Below the pieces are notes generated by a model. That model did not search any database. It was not told the origin of the DNA and saw nothing but the letters and a program-made list of their open reading frames with translations. DNA of 64,000 nt from Owenia fusiformis (lineage: Eukaryota; Annelida; Polychaeta; Sabellida; Oweniidae), in assembly GCA_903813345.2 (NCBI GenBank), contig CAIIXF020000008.1:27574822-27638821 (forward strand), in the 5' to 3' direction. Both the position numbers and the translations under genes were made by a program. The stretch's first letter is position 1. Each line of letters opens with the position of its first letter. Positions 39,545-54,500 of the stretch are shown piece by piece.

Positions 39545-42500
39545 GTTGGTACACATGTGTGTAATTCTAATTAAACTTGTAGAGGAATATACGGTGCCAA
39601 AATAACCTAGTGATCGACGTCTTGCAGAGGCACGCAAACATATATTCATTATTTGACACGGAGTCGACATGTCGACATTTATTGTCAGACAGGGTTAGAG
39701 AGACATATCGGTTTATCAAGTTGAAACTCAGTCCCCAGTCAAGTAAGTATATATGTACATACACCACACATTATAAAACTGATCTTTAATCGATCCTTGA
39801 TAAAAGAAAACCAAATCAAGCCATACAGTGCGTTTCAAAAAATGACAGACCATTCACACTCACGAACTGAGGCCCGGGTATACAGTCATAAAAAATCAGT
39901 CTTATTCGTATTCAATGTAAGTAATATATATTATATAGTTCTATTAATATGCATGTATACACCACGCATTACCAACTCAGTACGCTCAGTACACTAGGGG
40001 ACTTTTTAAACATTTTTAACGTATTCCTGGGCCTCAGCTCACGAACGTCGGTTCAAAACTTCAGAACATGAGAAGGTAGTTATAAACTAAGCTTGTATTC
40101 GCAAATGCAACTAACGCCTGTCGGCTACCGGATTAACCTGCTATTTTGTGGGCAGCTCATTTAAATATGAATGGTACCTGCCACTATCCCATTCATATTT
40201 AAATGAGTTGGTCATGGAATAGTAGGTTAATCCGATACCCGACAGGCGTTAGTTGCATTCGCGAATAGAAGCTAAGTATACATTGTAGCAATATCCGATC
40301 CTGTAAACGGAAGGTAAAGGGTGTAACATCTCCATGATTTTGAAAATTAAAATGTTGCACGGACCACAAACAATAATTTGATATACATAATACACATTTT
40401 ATAGTTTGCTATTTCTTTATAGATTTGCACAAAGACGTTTGATGCCAGTGAGTTTGCTTTGTATGACCGCACACAGGATCCTATCTTTCCAAATGAACTA
40501 CAGGTATTGCTCAAATGTATAACCTGTCATACATGAACTAAGCTTGTATTCGCAAATGCAACTAACGGGTACAAGAACCCAATGACATTTAAATGTGAAT
40601 GGCATAGTAGCAAGTACTTTTCATATCTAAAATAGTAAGTTAATCCGGTAGCCATAAGTCTTTATTTGCATTCGCGAATACAAGCTTAGCCACACTATGC
40701 TCAATAGTTTCAAAATGCTTATTTCCAGTTTTACACTCGCAGAGAAATTTACACTTAGCTCCCCGGATGTAAATTACGGCCGCCGGATTAACCTACTTTG
40801 AAATAGCCAACTTATTTATAATATGAATAGTTCCTGTCATTCAATTCATATTTAAAAAAGTAGGTTAACCAGGTAGCCAACAGCCGAAAGTTGCATTCGT
40901 GAATACTAGTACAAGCTTAGTTCTTCATATAGATTTTACTACATCTAAACTAGTGTTAAGCCGCCGAATTGTCGTTCTGTCCGTCAATCTCATACCGCTG
41001 TTTGTAATTACTTATTTTGTTCATTAATTTTATTTTCACCCTGTGTCTTGCAATGAGTTATATACATTTTACCAGATAGAGACTTCGTATCACACTAAAA
41101 GCATCAAGTTCACCGGTGCAACAGTACAATGGTGTCGTCCAACCAGCTTAGAGCAAGTATGTCAGTTGAAACAGGAATATCCAGAAGCTTTGTTCACAGT
41201 TGGCGCCACTTTAATCGGTGAGCATGTTAGCTGAGTATGACTAAGCATAATGCCATCATCGTGATTACCCATGTCATCTCAACTCCTTGCAGCCATGAGA
41301 GGCCATGGGATACATTGCTGATATAAAAGAGCCTAAATTTTAAGAATTTATTAAAAATATTTATATTTAAGTCTAATATTAAGATCTATCATCTCAGCTT
41401 ATATTTCTTCTAATTAGTGGTCATTTAACTTGTGGAGATCACACCTGCCAATCCGATCACAGTATTTCATATAACTGCAGTGCATTATATAACCAATCGC
41501 TGCATGTTTCAGGCCTTGTTTCCTAAAATTAACACCTGATACTGCGCATCTCGTGCAACACCTCCAAGGAATGGTCCTTCCACATTGCACTGAGACCCAA
41601 ATGACTGCAACAATAGAATGAATAAATTAAAACAAAGAGATAGGATGCGTTGAGTTACAATTTCAGAATGGTATTTTTGGATGTTTAAGAATAACACCGT
41701 GAGGTGACTATATGTATTTAATCCTTGTCATCTCTTACCTATCATCTATCTTTCAGGTAAAGGCATCCGCACTGGAAAAATTCAAGGAGTTGTTGTAAGT
41801 TTGTCACATGTGCCAGAGTTACTAGATATTTCATCAGATGATGACAACATCAAGGTTGGAGCTGCAATTACACTTGCCCAACTACATGAATACATTGAAA
41901 CCATTGCAGAAATCAAAAACGGTAAGTGGCCTACATCGAATATTCAAGATCTTTCAAATTGATATTAGTTTTGTATGCTATACTAATACCCGTTTGTAGT
42001 AGTAAATGAATTAGTATGAATTCATTTTAATAACTTTATTACAGGTGAAACGAAAGCTGGTTTGGAAACTGTGCTGGACATGTTACACCAGGTTGGGGGA
42101 CATCAACTAAGAAATGTTGTAGTAAGTGTTAATAAGGTTAATGTAAATGAGTTATTTTTATTTGAATTCGGGAATTAGGCTAAAAACCCACAATGTCCAA
42201 ATGGAATGTTAACGTGTCAGTATAGGCACCTAGACATATATTTTGAAAAAAATCGAATAGCTTTAAATGACGTCATTAATAGTGAATTAATAATCATTAG
42301 CTTTGCGGACGACAACTTGTTAGGTCCAAGTACCACAATATTCTATATATGTAGTGGTAAAAGAAAAAATGAACCATACTCATTTTACTGGAAAAAACTC
42401 ATTTTACATGAAAGGCATTGACATCAACGATAACAATGATACATAATGCAGAAATTGACAGTGGAGGGAGCATTAATATTATCTTCAAATTTAAATTTAA

Positions 42501-45500
42501 GTATTTTATGACTAACTTGTAGTATCTACAGCAATTACCAGATTTTTATGATTAACTTCTAGAGTATAGGTAGCTCTATAGCAAGTGGAGGGGGACGATC
42601 AGATGTTCTTACACTTTTGTTGGCTATGGGAGCAACTTCGGAGATCATGAACACAACAGGTTTAAGTATATGTGATTATTCTATTAACAAACGAAAAAGT
42701 TGTGCATTATTAGGCGGAGCGGACTATCATTTAGCCTCAATCAAATATATTTGAAATAGATATATAAGCACTAGTGCCAAAGGGAAAGGACCAAAAGTTG
42801 TAATGGAACTTAGCAAGAAAAGGCAAACTCTAAGTACATACCAGTCAAGAAAAACAAACCCCATATAGCCCAAAAACCATGATCTAACGTGAAAAGAAAT
42901 ACAATGTATTTGACAACGTTTGACAAAAAATATGTTATTTTAATAAAACGTTTTATATTATCATTTGAAATCAGTTTCCCGAACAAAATGATCTTCAAAA
43001 ATACTTTTTGACTTTCCAAACGTATTATGTTTCGATTACATTAGGTGACATTACTACAATTATAAGCCAAAGTATATCGAACTTTACACTGGGCCTTTAA
43101 TTAAAGAAACACCCTCAATTTTTTCCATTTTCAAAACACTTAAATGGGCAAATTATGTCCGTGGGAAATATGCATCAATTACAATATTATTGTTATTTTA
43201 GACAAAACGATAGTGTGTAAAGAAATCTCACAACGGATGAACGACGATGGAACGTGCCTTTTAGAGCAACAAGAGATGATAACATCAGTTAATATTCCAT
43301 ATATGAGCCAGGTAAACAAAATCTCCCACATCAAATAAAAAGTGCCCACTGCCCCAGTTGTTTATCTTTAACCTGTCGGGTGACTTTGGCTTCAGCCATA
43401 AATTTGAAGGAACACTGGAAATGACATATTAAATCTGTTATCGTAAATATGACCGCAACTTGATTCAACATCATTGCAGGGCGAGCATCTTTATTGGCAC
43501 AAGCATGCATCAAGAGCTGATTTGAATCTGGCCAGTATAAACTGTGGAATGAGATTGAAACTACAGGCAAACTCTCACATCATAGAGGACCTGGTGCTAT
43601 GCTATGGTGGAGTGGCCAAACGAAGTATAGTTGCAGCAAACGTGAAAAAAGAAGCCACTGGAAAGTAAGTACCTTGCCAGTAGATTTTCTTTCAAATGGC
43701 TATTTAAGTCTAGTATCCATCTATACACCACGATATGGACAGTTACAAAATAATCAAATCACAATTATATCTTTTTCAAAATCATTTTAGGGCATGGGGT
43801 AAAGATTTGGTGGCTGTTGTGTGTCGGCTGTTGGAGTCTGACATAGATGTTACAATTAACAAAGATGGGAGTGTTGATTACAAAAAAGCTCTCGTCTCAA
43901 GTCTTTTCTTGAAGTTTTACCTGAAAATCAATGCTATAGTGCTATCACAGGTATATGTAAACTATGAACATGAAATAACATTTTCCTAAAACGAATAAAT
44001 GTTACCCCTTTTATAACACAAACGGACAAGGGTAACAGATGGTCCCTACCGAGCCATGCCGTGACACGGTCGAGAAATTGCTAGCGGAAGAACTACATGT
44101 GACGTCTACAATACTTAGTTAATGTTCCATAGATTCCTAGATTCCATAAACTATCAATTTCAACTTTTTTTAATGTCAACGCCAGCCTGATCCGTCACCT
44201 GACATGTCGAGTGTACGCAGTCATCCATTGAGTAAAGCAAGTGAGATATTTGAAGATGTACCTCCAGAACAAGCTGCCGAAGACACAGTAGGCAGACCCA
44301 TGGTACACAAGGCCGCACTACAGCAGACTACTGGAGAAGCAGTGTTCTGTGATGACCTACCAATGTATAAAGGTATATGAACAGACAACGTTACTTCTGT
44401 TTTTTCCTGATTCACTTTTGGAATCCTATAATGTATATTTAATTTTAGATATATTAATATAAACAATTTTAGATATGTTTCAATAGATTATGGAATCGAA
44501 GTAAAGTAGCGCACAAACGTTCGAATTGAAATAAAAATGAAGGATACAGCAATTGCTAAAATGTTGACTCTGAATTATGTTTACCTGTATGTTTAGATGA
44601 GATTCATATAGCATTAGTGTTAAGTCACAGAGTACATGCTAACATAGTGAAGATTGACGCATCGAAAGCAGAATCCATGTCTGGGGTGCTTAGCTTCATC
44701 AGCTTTAAGGATATTCCAAATCAGCAATCCAATATTGCAGAACATGTGTTTGCAGATAAAGAGGTGAAATATCACAATATTACGAAATGAACACCCTCTC
44801 ATCATATGTTTCAAGTGTACATATACAGTAAAGCAAAGGTAATAAAAGCCAGAATGAATGGGTATTTTACATGAAAGTGACATATTCAAATATTCGTTAA
44901 AATGTTGGTCAATTTTGAGAAAATGTTTTGGAAAAATCGGGAGCACAGGAAGCAAGCCCTGAAACAGTTTCCTACAGGATTTGAAGATAACAATAACATG
45001 GTATCTAAGATTATAAGCTTTCTTTCACATGAAACGCCTGTCATCAAATAGTGAAGGTCGTAGCCTTTTCTACAGTTGGATAAAATAATTCTTGCGAATA
45101 TATATTTTGATGACAAAATGCAAAGTTTTGAAAAAGTGATGATATCAGACAAAAAGTACTGATAAGATATGATTTTGAACCGGATTTAATCCCTTGATCT
45201 AATTCCATCTGTAACTGATAATACAGGGTGTCCGGAAAGTAAAGATACAAATACTCTTATTTTAAGAGATTTAGTTTTTTTGTAATGAAATCGCTACAGA
45301 TTGTAGAGGCACTACATTACAATACATCTACCAACTTTTATAACATATAGTCTAAATGTGTTAAAGTTACGGTTGTTATGGTTACGGTGGTGAGGGGTAT
45401 GCGGAGCAGTTCCAGGATATCGCTAAATTGTTTTAAATTGCTAAAATATAACCATTTGAAATAGTGTTTATTATTGTATTTCTTATCAGTTTTTTTGTCC

Positions 45501-48500
45501 GATATTGTATTCTTGCTGCTATAGTATTTTCTTTAGTATAATGGTATCATTGATACATATCAGAACTATGTAATGTCACAAGTATAATGAAAGAAAAAGA
45601 GTGTATAAAATAAGTGCTTAGAAAAAGTGTCCCTGGATTAATGGGAAAGCCAATAGTGCACCTCCACAGTCAATATTCCAATGCACAAACCAAAGAAACA
45701 AATCTTACAACTGAATGTCTTGGCATTAACCTTTTTGTACAATGGCCCATATTTCCCTGATAATGTCCCATTGGACTTCTACATTAATGAATATGTTAAA
45801 GCAATATTTGTGAAAATGTCAACATAAAAATCAGAGTCGGCTGGAAACCAATGTTATCAGCAATCTTAGAGACTGACAACAAAGGTTTTGTCAGGTCTTT
45901 GAATCTTCGGTCAAAATGCACCAAGAATCTTTAAATAAAGGTGGAAAATACATTATACTGGATAACAGTAGTAATGTTAAATGATTAAATAATGTTACAG
46001 TACTAATCCTTTTGCTGTTGTGGTACATAATTTGATGAATAATAGCAACAGGCGACGGAGTGTCAAAATTATATGAACAGGAGAAAATAATTTTAAAACA
46101 TAATTGTGACGCTGCTCCACATACCTGTGACTCCTGTTACCATAACAACCATAACTTTTTTATTTTGAAACAATTTGTCATGACAGTTGCAGGATAAATT
46201 GTTACAATGTCATTCTACAATCTGTAGCAATTTCATCTCACAACAGGTAAATCTAATGAAATAAGAGCATGTGTATCTTTACTTTCCGGACACCCTGTAC
46301 TTCAAAGTTGCTTTATACTAGATCCTAGTGACAATTTTGTTTTGACGTTTATTTGTTTTTTGAGTAAAGGTGAGGTATGAAGGCCATGTGATCGGCGCCA
46401 TCATAGCCAAGACGGGGGCCTTCGCCAGGGCTGCAGCAAACAATGTGCTCGTAGAGTATGATGATTTGCCTTCTATTGTCACACTTGAGGTACTGATATG
46501 CATTTTAAGGTGTTATTGAGCATTTCTACAAAGCATTTGCTCCTTGTTACTAAGATATGAGGAGGTATTTTGAAATTTCATTCAAGAGTGGAAGTTCTAC
46601 GACAAACGAACGAAGAGATGTTTTCTTCAGACCATTACTCGGACAACTTTCAGCGGGATAATAATTTTACCTGATTATGTGTTTTGTTGTAATTACGATG
46701 CTTTTTTATACAGGACGCGATCAAAAAGGAAAACTTCATGGCTGGCCATCCAGTGGTTTTAAAGCATGGTGATATAGATAAAGCTTTCCAGGAATCAGAT
46801 GTAACAATTGAAAGTAATTTAAATCATCATGGCTAATAATTAAAGAGCTCAAAATGAATAATTATATAAGCATTAACATGACACAATAACACCATCCGAC
46901 TTCGAGCTATTGAAATTACAAAATGTAACAATTTCTTAATAACACGGAACGCCAACGCCGGTCATAAAAACGGTTGTCACCATGTCTTCCTGTTGTTGGC
47001 ATTATTGACGACAAACGTTTGTATTTGGTATTTTATGTCACCACCAGGAGGTTTAAAACATAAATCTCCAACATATTTGTGGACGGTGTTTTGCGATCAG
47101 CGGTTGGCGTACGGCGTCTGTGACTAATGGTAGGTGGTGACATTTTGCATGTTAATGCTTTGCACATGTATTATTTTTTTGCAATTGGTGCTGTACTAGA
47201 GTATAGATCTGAGAAATGTTATAAGATGACAACATTTACTTTTGTAATTAACATATCATCTCAGGTGAAATTGCAATGAACGGCCAAGAACACTTTTACA
47301 TGGAAACCCAAATATGTCGGGTCGTACCAACAGGAGAAGAACAAGAATTGGAGATTGTTTCATCCACACAATTCCTATCAGAACTACAGGTACGACCATA
47401 GTTTATTCATTTTTTATTAATTTCTCAATTCACCCTTCATAGGGTATAAGAGTAAAAAGATAAACTACAGTAACAAACATTAAAATAACATTATAAATGT
47501 ACATTTTTGCCCAGCCTGGATTGAAAATTTACAACGTTTTATTAGTATATTTTTGTTTGAATTCATTAATTTCTCAAACGTCTGTGTGTTTGGTCTTGTG
47601 GAACAATATTTAGGAAGGTACCTTTTTCTAATATAACTTAAAGCGTTGCATTTTAAAATGACATGAAATTCATCACGTATTCCTTTACCACATAAATCAC
47701 AAAACCTATTTTCCCTTGGAACATTCTTATAACGCCCCCTTCAGTGAATCTTGATTTTTATATCGATGTATGGCCTAGTAATAACATCTGACGTTTATCC
47801 AGATCTTTTACTTTACTTTTGAGAACTTATCCTCTATCGTCTATCGTCTCGTCTATCGTCTCGACCGAATTTACATGGTGTGCATCGTAACTTTGAATAA
47901 CTATCCCTATTGGTTGATCAACTGGAAACGGAAATATGATGTCCTCGTTTCTGTTTGATCCCCAATGATTTGTCAGTAGGTATCATATCATGCCTTTTGT
48001 TTTATAAAGTCGACTAATTTTTTTAAAGACCCTCGTGTCTGAGATACTCAATGTTCCCCAAAACCGTTTAACAGTAAAAATCAAGCGGCTTGGAGGAGGT
48101 TTCGGAGGGAAGGAAGAGTCTCCAATATATGTAGCTGCCATAGCATCTATAGCAGCGCTAAAGTAGGTTAAAAAACTTAAACCACATTCATTTTATTATA
48201 TGTGACATAAACCACCCTGCTATAGTGTGACAGTTACGCCACCTCTGAAAACGAGGTTGGACGGCTACGTTCACTGATTTATCCAATAAAATGGCCGCGA
48301 TGGAACAGAAAACTAAGGTTGGTGCAGTATCTTCTACTACTGTGTATCAATGAAAGGATGAACGATTTGTGTAAGCATCGCATTCGATGATGCATTAAGT
48401 AATGTATATTTTGAACGTCGTCTTTGCAAATTGCTGCCCGGGGATAACATGAAATATGCAAAAAACTGTTGAGTTTGAAATTCAAAACTAAACAAAATTT

Positions 48501-51500
48501 AGTAATTTGTTTATTTTTGTCGTTAGGGCATGGTCTACATTGCCTAATGACCTCGGAGTATATAGATGTAACCTACATACGATCATAAAAAGCCAATTGA
48601 GTTTTCTATTCCATCGCGGCCATTTTATTGGATAAATCAGTGATCGTAGTCGTCTAATCTCGTTTTCAGAGGTGTCGTAACCGCCATGCTATAATACCGT
48701 GTAGATAGGGCCACTGATATGCAGTCCTAGTTCAATTTCATGTTTATAGCTCTGGCTAAATTACTTTGTTCATGTTTACGCATTGGATATGTGATCTATG
48801 ATATCATATTGTATAAAACAACGGAGAGACCAATCATGAAATGTGAATAATCCAGAATGTATCTGTCTATGTGGTTCCAGGTACAATAAACCCGTACGAC
48901 TGGTTTTAGACAGACGTACCGATATGAGAGTTACACACAAGAGACAGGAGACATGGACTAAATACAAGGTACATGTACACTGTTGCTCATAAATATAGAA
49001 TATTAGATTTGGCAGCTCAGAATTCAAAGTTTGGAGTAAGAGAACATTTATTTGGAGTTGGCTCAGACACTTATTTTCTAGGCAAATCATAACCACATAT
49101 TTCACCTACAAATCAACATTTTTTAGAGAAAAAATATTAACATTTAAGTTTAGAAAATTACTGTTACTTAAACAGGGGTACGCTAAGAATTTTTTGCATT
49201 TTCAAAACACCCCGATCCAAATCGTCATGTAAAACATATCAAACAAAATAAACATCTGGTCATGAAGATTGAAGTGTCCTCTATCCAATGATAGCACTAA
49301 TATGTGTTATGTCCTCTTTGTGCTGCAATCAGAGCATCAACCCTACAGGACCAGTATTGAATGAAACATCTGACCTTTCAAAGTGAAATAAGGCCCATTC
49401 CTCCATCTGGGCAGTGCGTAACGTGTCTAAATTTTGAGAGGGGGTCCAAGTTATGAATCTCATTAGCAAGGTCGTCCTACATTTGCTCTGCATTAGCCTG
49501 ATTGGCTGACTTTTGTGTCCATGGAGCTGGTCCACATTGCCTGCCCTGATGTAATCCAACACGATGCCACTAGCATATGTAACAGCATGATCATTCTGCA
49601 GTTGAATGTTGCCCCAAAACACTCTGTTTTCATGTGGTACTTGATGGAGGTCCAAAAGGTCTATTTACTCTGAAATTATGTTTGGGAATCACCAAGGGGG
49701 TGCAATTTTTGTAGTACTGCTCCAAACAACCTCTGTAATACTGCTCCAAACATAAATAGGGTCGCCTTCATGGACTTCCACATCAGTAAGTGTCCTTATT
49801 GTCTCTTCCCCCTGGTCTACGACAGAAACGAACAGAATTATCAACTTTGTGGAGGACACATCTTATTTCTTCAAATGCAGTCATATGACAGCAAAGATTA
49901 GGTCCAAAGTTTTGGTGCTTTCCTGCCCATTGAGGGCACCTTTCTTTGCTATGATCAGTCAGTTGTGGTCTCTTTAAATATCTCATGGCCTTGCATCCGT
50001 TATAAAGAAATCACTGGTTGTCTGTAGCTCTGGAACACGGGTTTTGGGGTGAGACAGCCATTCATCTCGTAGACTACTGGTTGACTTAAAGCGATTTTGA
50101 TGACATAAATGCAGCAGGTGGTGGTCTTTTCTTACATTTTTCCCTCTAGGTCTACTATTGCTGTGACCTGGAGTTTTATTCCAGTGCCTTTGGTACCATT
50201 GCAAAACTTGAGAGACTGTTCCTGACACACCCCTAGGGTCCTGGCAATGGCAGTTTGTTTCATGCCAGAGAGCGCCATCCCTATGACCTGTCATGCTCTT
50301 TTTCGCTTATTCTATGGGGCATGCCTTCTAAAAACTCTTCCAACTCTAAATTAAATTTTTATAAAATGTGCACAATGATTACAACTAAGATTTGGACACC
50401 TCTTTCAAGTTACCAATATCATGAGGTCATGGGGTCACCTGAGTGAATACAAGTTAATCAACCATAAATGTTTTGATTACCTTTACCAATAAAGAAGCTA
50501 AGATAGCGGCAGTGACCTTCGGTCTCCATATAAATAAAACGTTTGTATCCTTAACTGATGTTGAAAGAGATGCAATCAATGTAACACTTAGAGACATCCC
50601 AATAGAAATTCCAAACTCTGTTATACATGCCCATATATCAAAATATGCCGAAAATGTTGAGGATGTAAGTCATGGCTATATAAGAAAATCTGATGGGACA
50701 ATATCTACAGTGAAGACTGGAGTGAGATATATAACCGTCACAGGACTTAAAACGCCAATACCAAATAATCCGACGATTGCTGGACATACTGGCAGATTAT
50801 CCTACAGAGGACAACCATGCAGCACATGCTCGAGCACAGATCATCCATATTATCGCTGCCCTAATAAAGAAGGAACAGGGTGCTTTCGATGTGGATCCAA
50901 AGAACATCGTATTAAAGATTGCATGAATGCGTGGGGAACTTCATCAAATCTACCCCAGAAAAGTATTCCCCCTAAAACACAGAGCAATGTGACCCATATA
51001 AAATCCGATGACATGACAACTGATTCGCAGAAAAGTGCAAGTACCAATGAGGAAATGAAATCTGACCAAGCAGCAATTAATGATAAAGAAAAAGAAAATG
51101 ACATCACTAGTGAAGATACCAATTATGATACAATTATAGTAACAATTAGGTGCTAGGCCAATCTTGGTCGGCGGCGTGCGTCTACGCGGTAGCTAGGCGT
51201 CGTCGTCAGTCAAAACAACAGCAATATTGTTTGTTTGTAAATAGTGATTAGTTTCAATTTAACATTTACATAATTTGTATACATGTATCTCCTTTATATA
51301 AAGGGCAATAAATATATACATACATACAGTAGGTGCTTCAATGGTTAATGCTATGTCAGGAGAGCTTAAAGATGCAGGAATAGATGTCCGAGCCAAAAGT
51401 GGAAAAAGAGTGGAGGAGATGAAAGAACTATTATATAGTCAGCCTATTGATAGGGAAAACATAAAGAATATTGGAATCCATGCAGGTGTTAATAACATTT

Positions 51501-54500
51501 GTTATTACAATGACAGTCCGGAAGACACTGCAGTAAAATATGACAATTTGGTGAAAGACATTAACCAAGATATGCCTAATGCTAAGATTTATGTGTGTAG
51601 CATATCTCCGATCCATCCCTACAAACAAGAAGGATTGAACAGCAAGGTCAGAAAAATGAACAAACTTTTGAAGTGTATGTGCGACAGACTGGAATATACA
51701 ACCTTTATAGACACTTTTGATCTGTTATTGTGCAAAAGTGGACTCACTGCTCAAAGTGACTATACCATGTCTGACCCTAAAGGGATACATCTATCGAACA
51801 AAGGATATAGAAAATTGGCCTACTACTTAAGATCAAAGATGGAAATTACAAACATAACCAAGACTCCAGTATCTAAAAGAAAGGATCGAGGTTCTTCAGG
51901 AAATACACCCAATTCCTCTGAGAAGAATCCAAAGTCAGGAAAATTCACAGTCAGAGAGTAGAATTACATCCATAAATATATCATAATACAGGGTGTTCAA
52001 AAAAACGCAACCCAAAGAAATCGCTATATCTTGGAAAATACTAGTCCAATTGTGTTCATTTTTTCAGGAAAGAAAGAAGAGACTGTGTATGTATAGCTCA
52101 TGTTGTTAGTTAGTTGTAAAACATGATACCTTGGACAAATGCTCAAAAGACATTAGTATTGGAAAGATACGAAAAACGCAGTCAGAGACTACTGCCACAG
52201 CAATAAAACCAAATAACTTTCTAACCATAGTGTTTTGGCTATTCAAATTTGGCACAAATCATCTTCATTCAATGTATGATAAATCTGTAGAGTGAAATCA
52301 AAATCACTCAAGGGACTTTACAGTTTTGGTCGAAATGCTTTCAAAACCCAGTCAAACACCCTGGTTCAGCCAGACTTAAGAAGGCATTCTGACCATGACT
52401 GTAAAGTCCCTGGAGTGATTTTAATGAAACTCCCCCAATTCACTACACATTATATGAAGATAATTTGTGGTGAATCTGAAGTGCCAAAACACCATGGTTA
52501 GAAAGTTATTAGGGTTTATTGCTCTGGCAGTCACCTCTGGTTGCGTTTTTCGTATCTTTCCAATACTAATGTCTTTTGAGAAGGTGTCCAAAACATCATG
52601 TTTTACAACTAACTAACAGCAGGAGCTACACACGCATAGTCTCTTCTTTCTTTCCTGAAAAAATGAACACAATTGGATAAGTATTTTCCAAGATATAGCG
52701 ATTTCTTTGGGTTGCGTTTTTTTTGAACACCCTGTACATATAGTGATATAAAATAGACTTGTACATATGTAAATAGGACAACATGCAGTGAAATATAAAT
52801 TACAGTTGGTTAGATATAGCTGTATATACATATAAATATGATTTCATGCAATGTATGTTTTAAATATTTGAATATAAAATGGAATATAAGAGTAATTAAG
52901 CAACATGGTTATAAAGAGGGTATATAAGTTTTTATCACTTTAAATGAATCATTATGTTAGTATCTTACAGATGCCTTACTCTGAATGTCAGAGGATTAAA
53001 CAATTTTAAAGAGAGAGAAAAATTAAAAATATGGCTATTAAATCAGAAACCAGATATAATCTTTCTTCAAGAAACATTTTGTGTTCTAAAAAATGAAAAC
53101 AAAATCAGAAATTGCTTTCATGAATTTGACTTTATGAATGAATTAACAGATTCCCAACACTCTAGAGGCGTTTCCATATTAATATCCAAAAGACTCTCGT
53201 GTAAGATTTTAAATATTGTTAGCGGTAATGATGGAAGACGATTGCTCTCAAATGTTGATATAAATGGTACGATATTTTCTTTAATATCAATCTATGCACC
53301 AAATGAAAGCAACTGTAGAAAATTATTCTTAGACAACCTTAATAGTTGGATTCAAAGTAATAAGCATATAGAAGGTAATATTATAATAAGTGGTGACTTC
53401 AACTGTGCTTTAAGAGATTCTGACAGATTTCCAACAACAGAAAAATATCATCAAAATGATAAAAGTAGACAGAGTCTAAAACATTTTATTGAAAACTGCA
53501 CTTTAATTGACACGTGGGAAAATTATAATAAATCAAACAAAAATATAGGCTTTACGTATAGTACCAAAAACCTAAAAAGTAAAAGTAGACTTGATTACAT
53601 TTTTATCTCAAAAAACAACAGACTTGAAATTAAAAAAAGCTATATACTCCAAGCATTAAAAAAAGATCATAAAGCAGTTATAACAGATATAAGATTATTA
53701 GGAAATAAGAGAGGGAAAGGATACTGGAAACTTAACAACTCATTATTAGAAGATCAAGATTTTTGTAACAATATATCAAAATACCTCAAAGAAATAAATC
53801 AAGAAAGTAAAACATTCAAGTCCAAAAGGGTATGTTGGGAGCTGATAAAGGTAAGAATTAAACAGATTGCAATAAGTCATTCAATTAAAAAGAGTAATCA
53901 AAGAAAGGACAACAAAATAATTTTACAAGATCAAATCGATTGCTTAGAAAATTTCATAAATCAGTGTAAACGAGAAAATGTTAAAACAGAACTAAATATC
54001 AAAAGGAATGAAATGATAAATAAGTTAGACAAATTATATGAATATGAATCAAGTGGAATGTTTATTAGATCAAGGGCTAAATGGATTGAAAAGGGGGAAA
54101 AAAGTACATCTTATTTTTTACAATTAGAAAAACAAAGACAAACCAGTAATGTTATAACTAAAATAAAAACGCCATCCAAGGTCGTCACAGAAGATATTGA
54201 AATTTTAAAAGAAGCCTGTAAATTTTATGAAAACCTTTATAGAAATAATAATTCAGATGAAGAAGTGATGAACAACTATCTAAAAGAAGTAGAACTTAAT
54301 TACACCTTAACTGAAAGTGAAAGAAATAGTTTAGAAGTAAATATAACAAAATCTGAAGTAAACTCATCAGTGAAAAATCTAAAATTGAATAAAAGTCCTG
54401 GTTTAGATGGGATAACTCCTGAATTTTACAAATATTTTTGGTCAGATATGGAAAGTATATTTTTGGAAATGATTAATGAAGTTTTTCAAGAAGGTGAATT

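Noticed and set aside
50473-50475. TTG as start codon of LINE ORF1
   Set aside because: These bases overlap the target-site duplication; the ORF is open only because the LINE is truncated inside ORF1.
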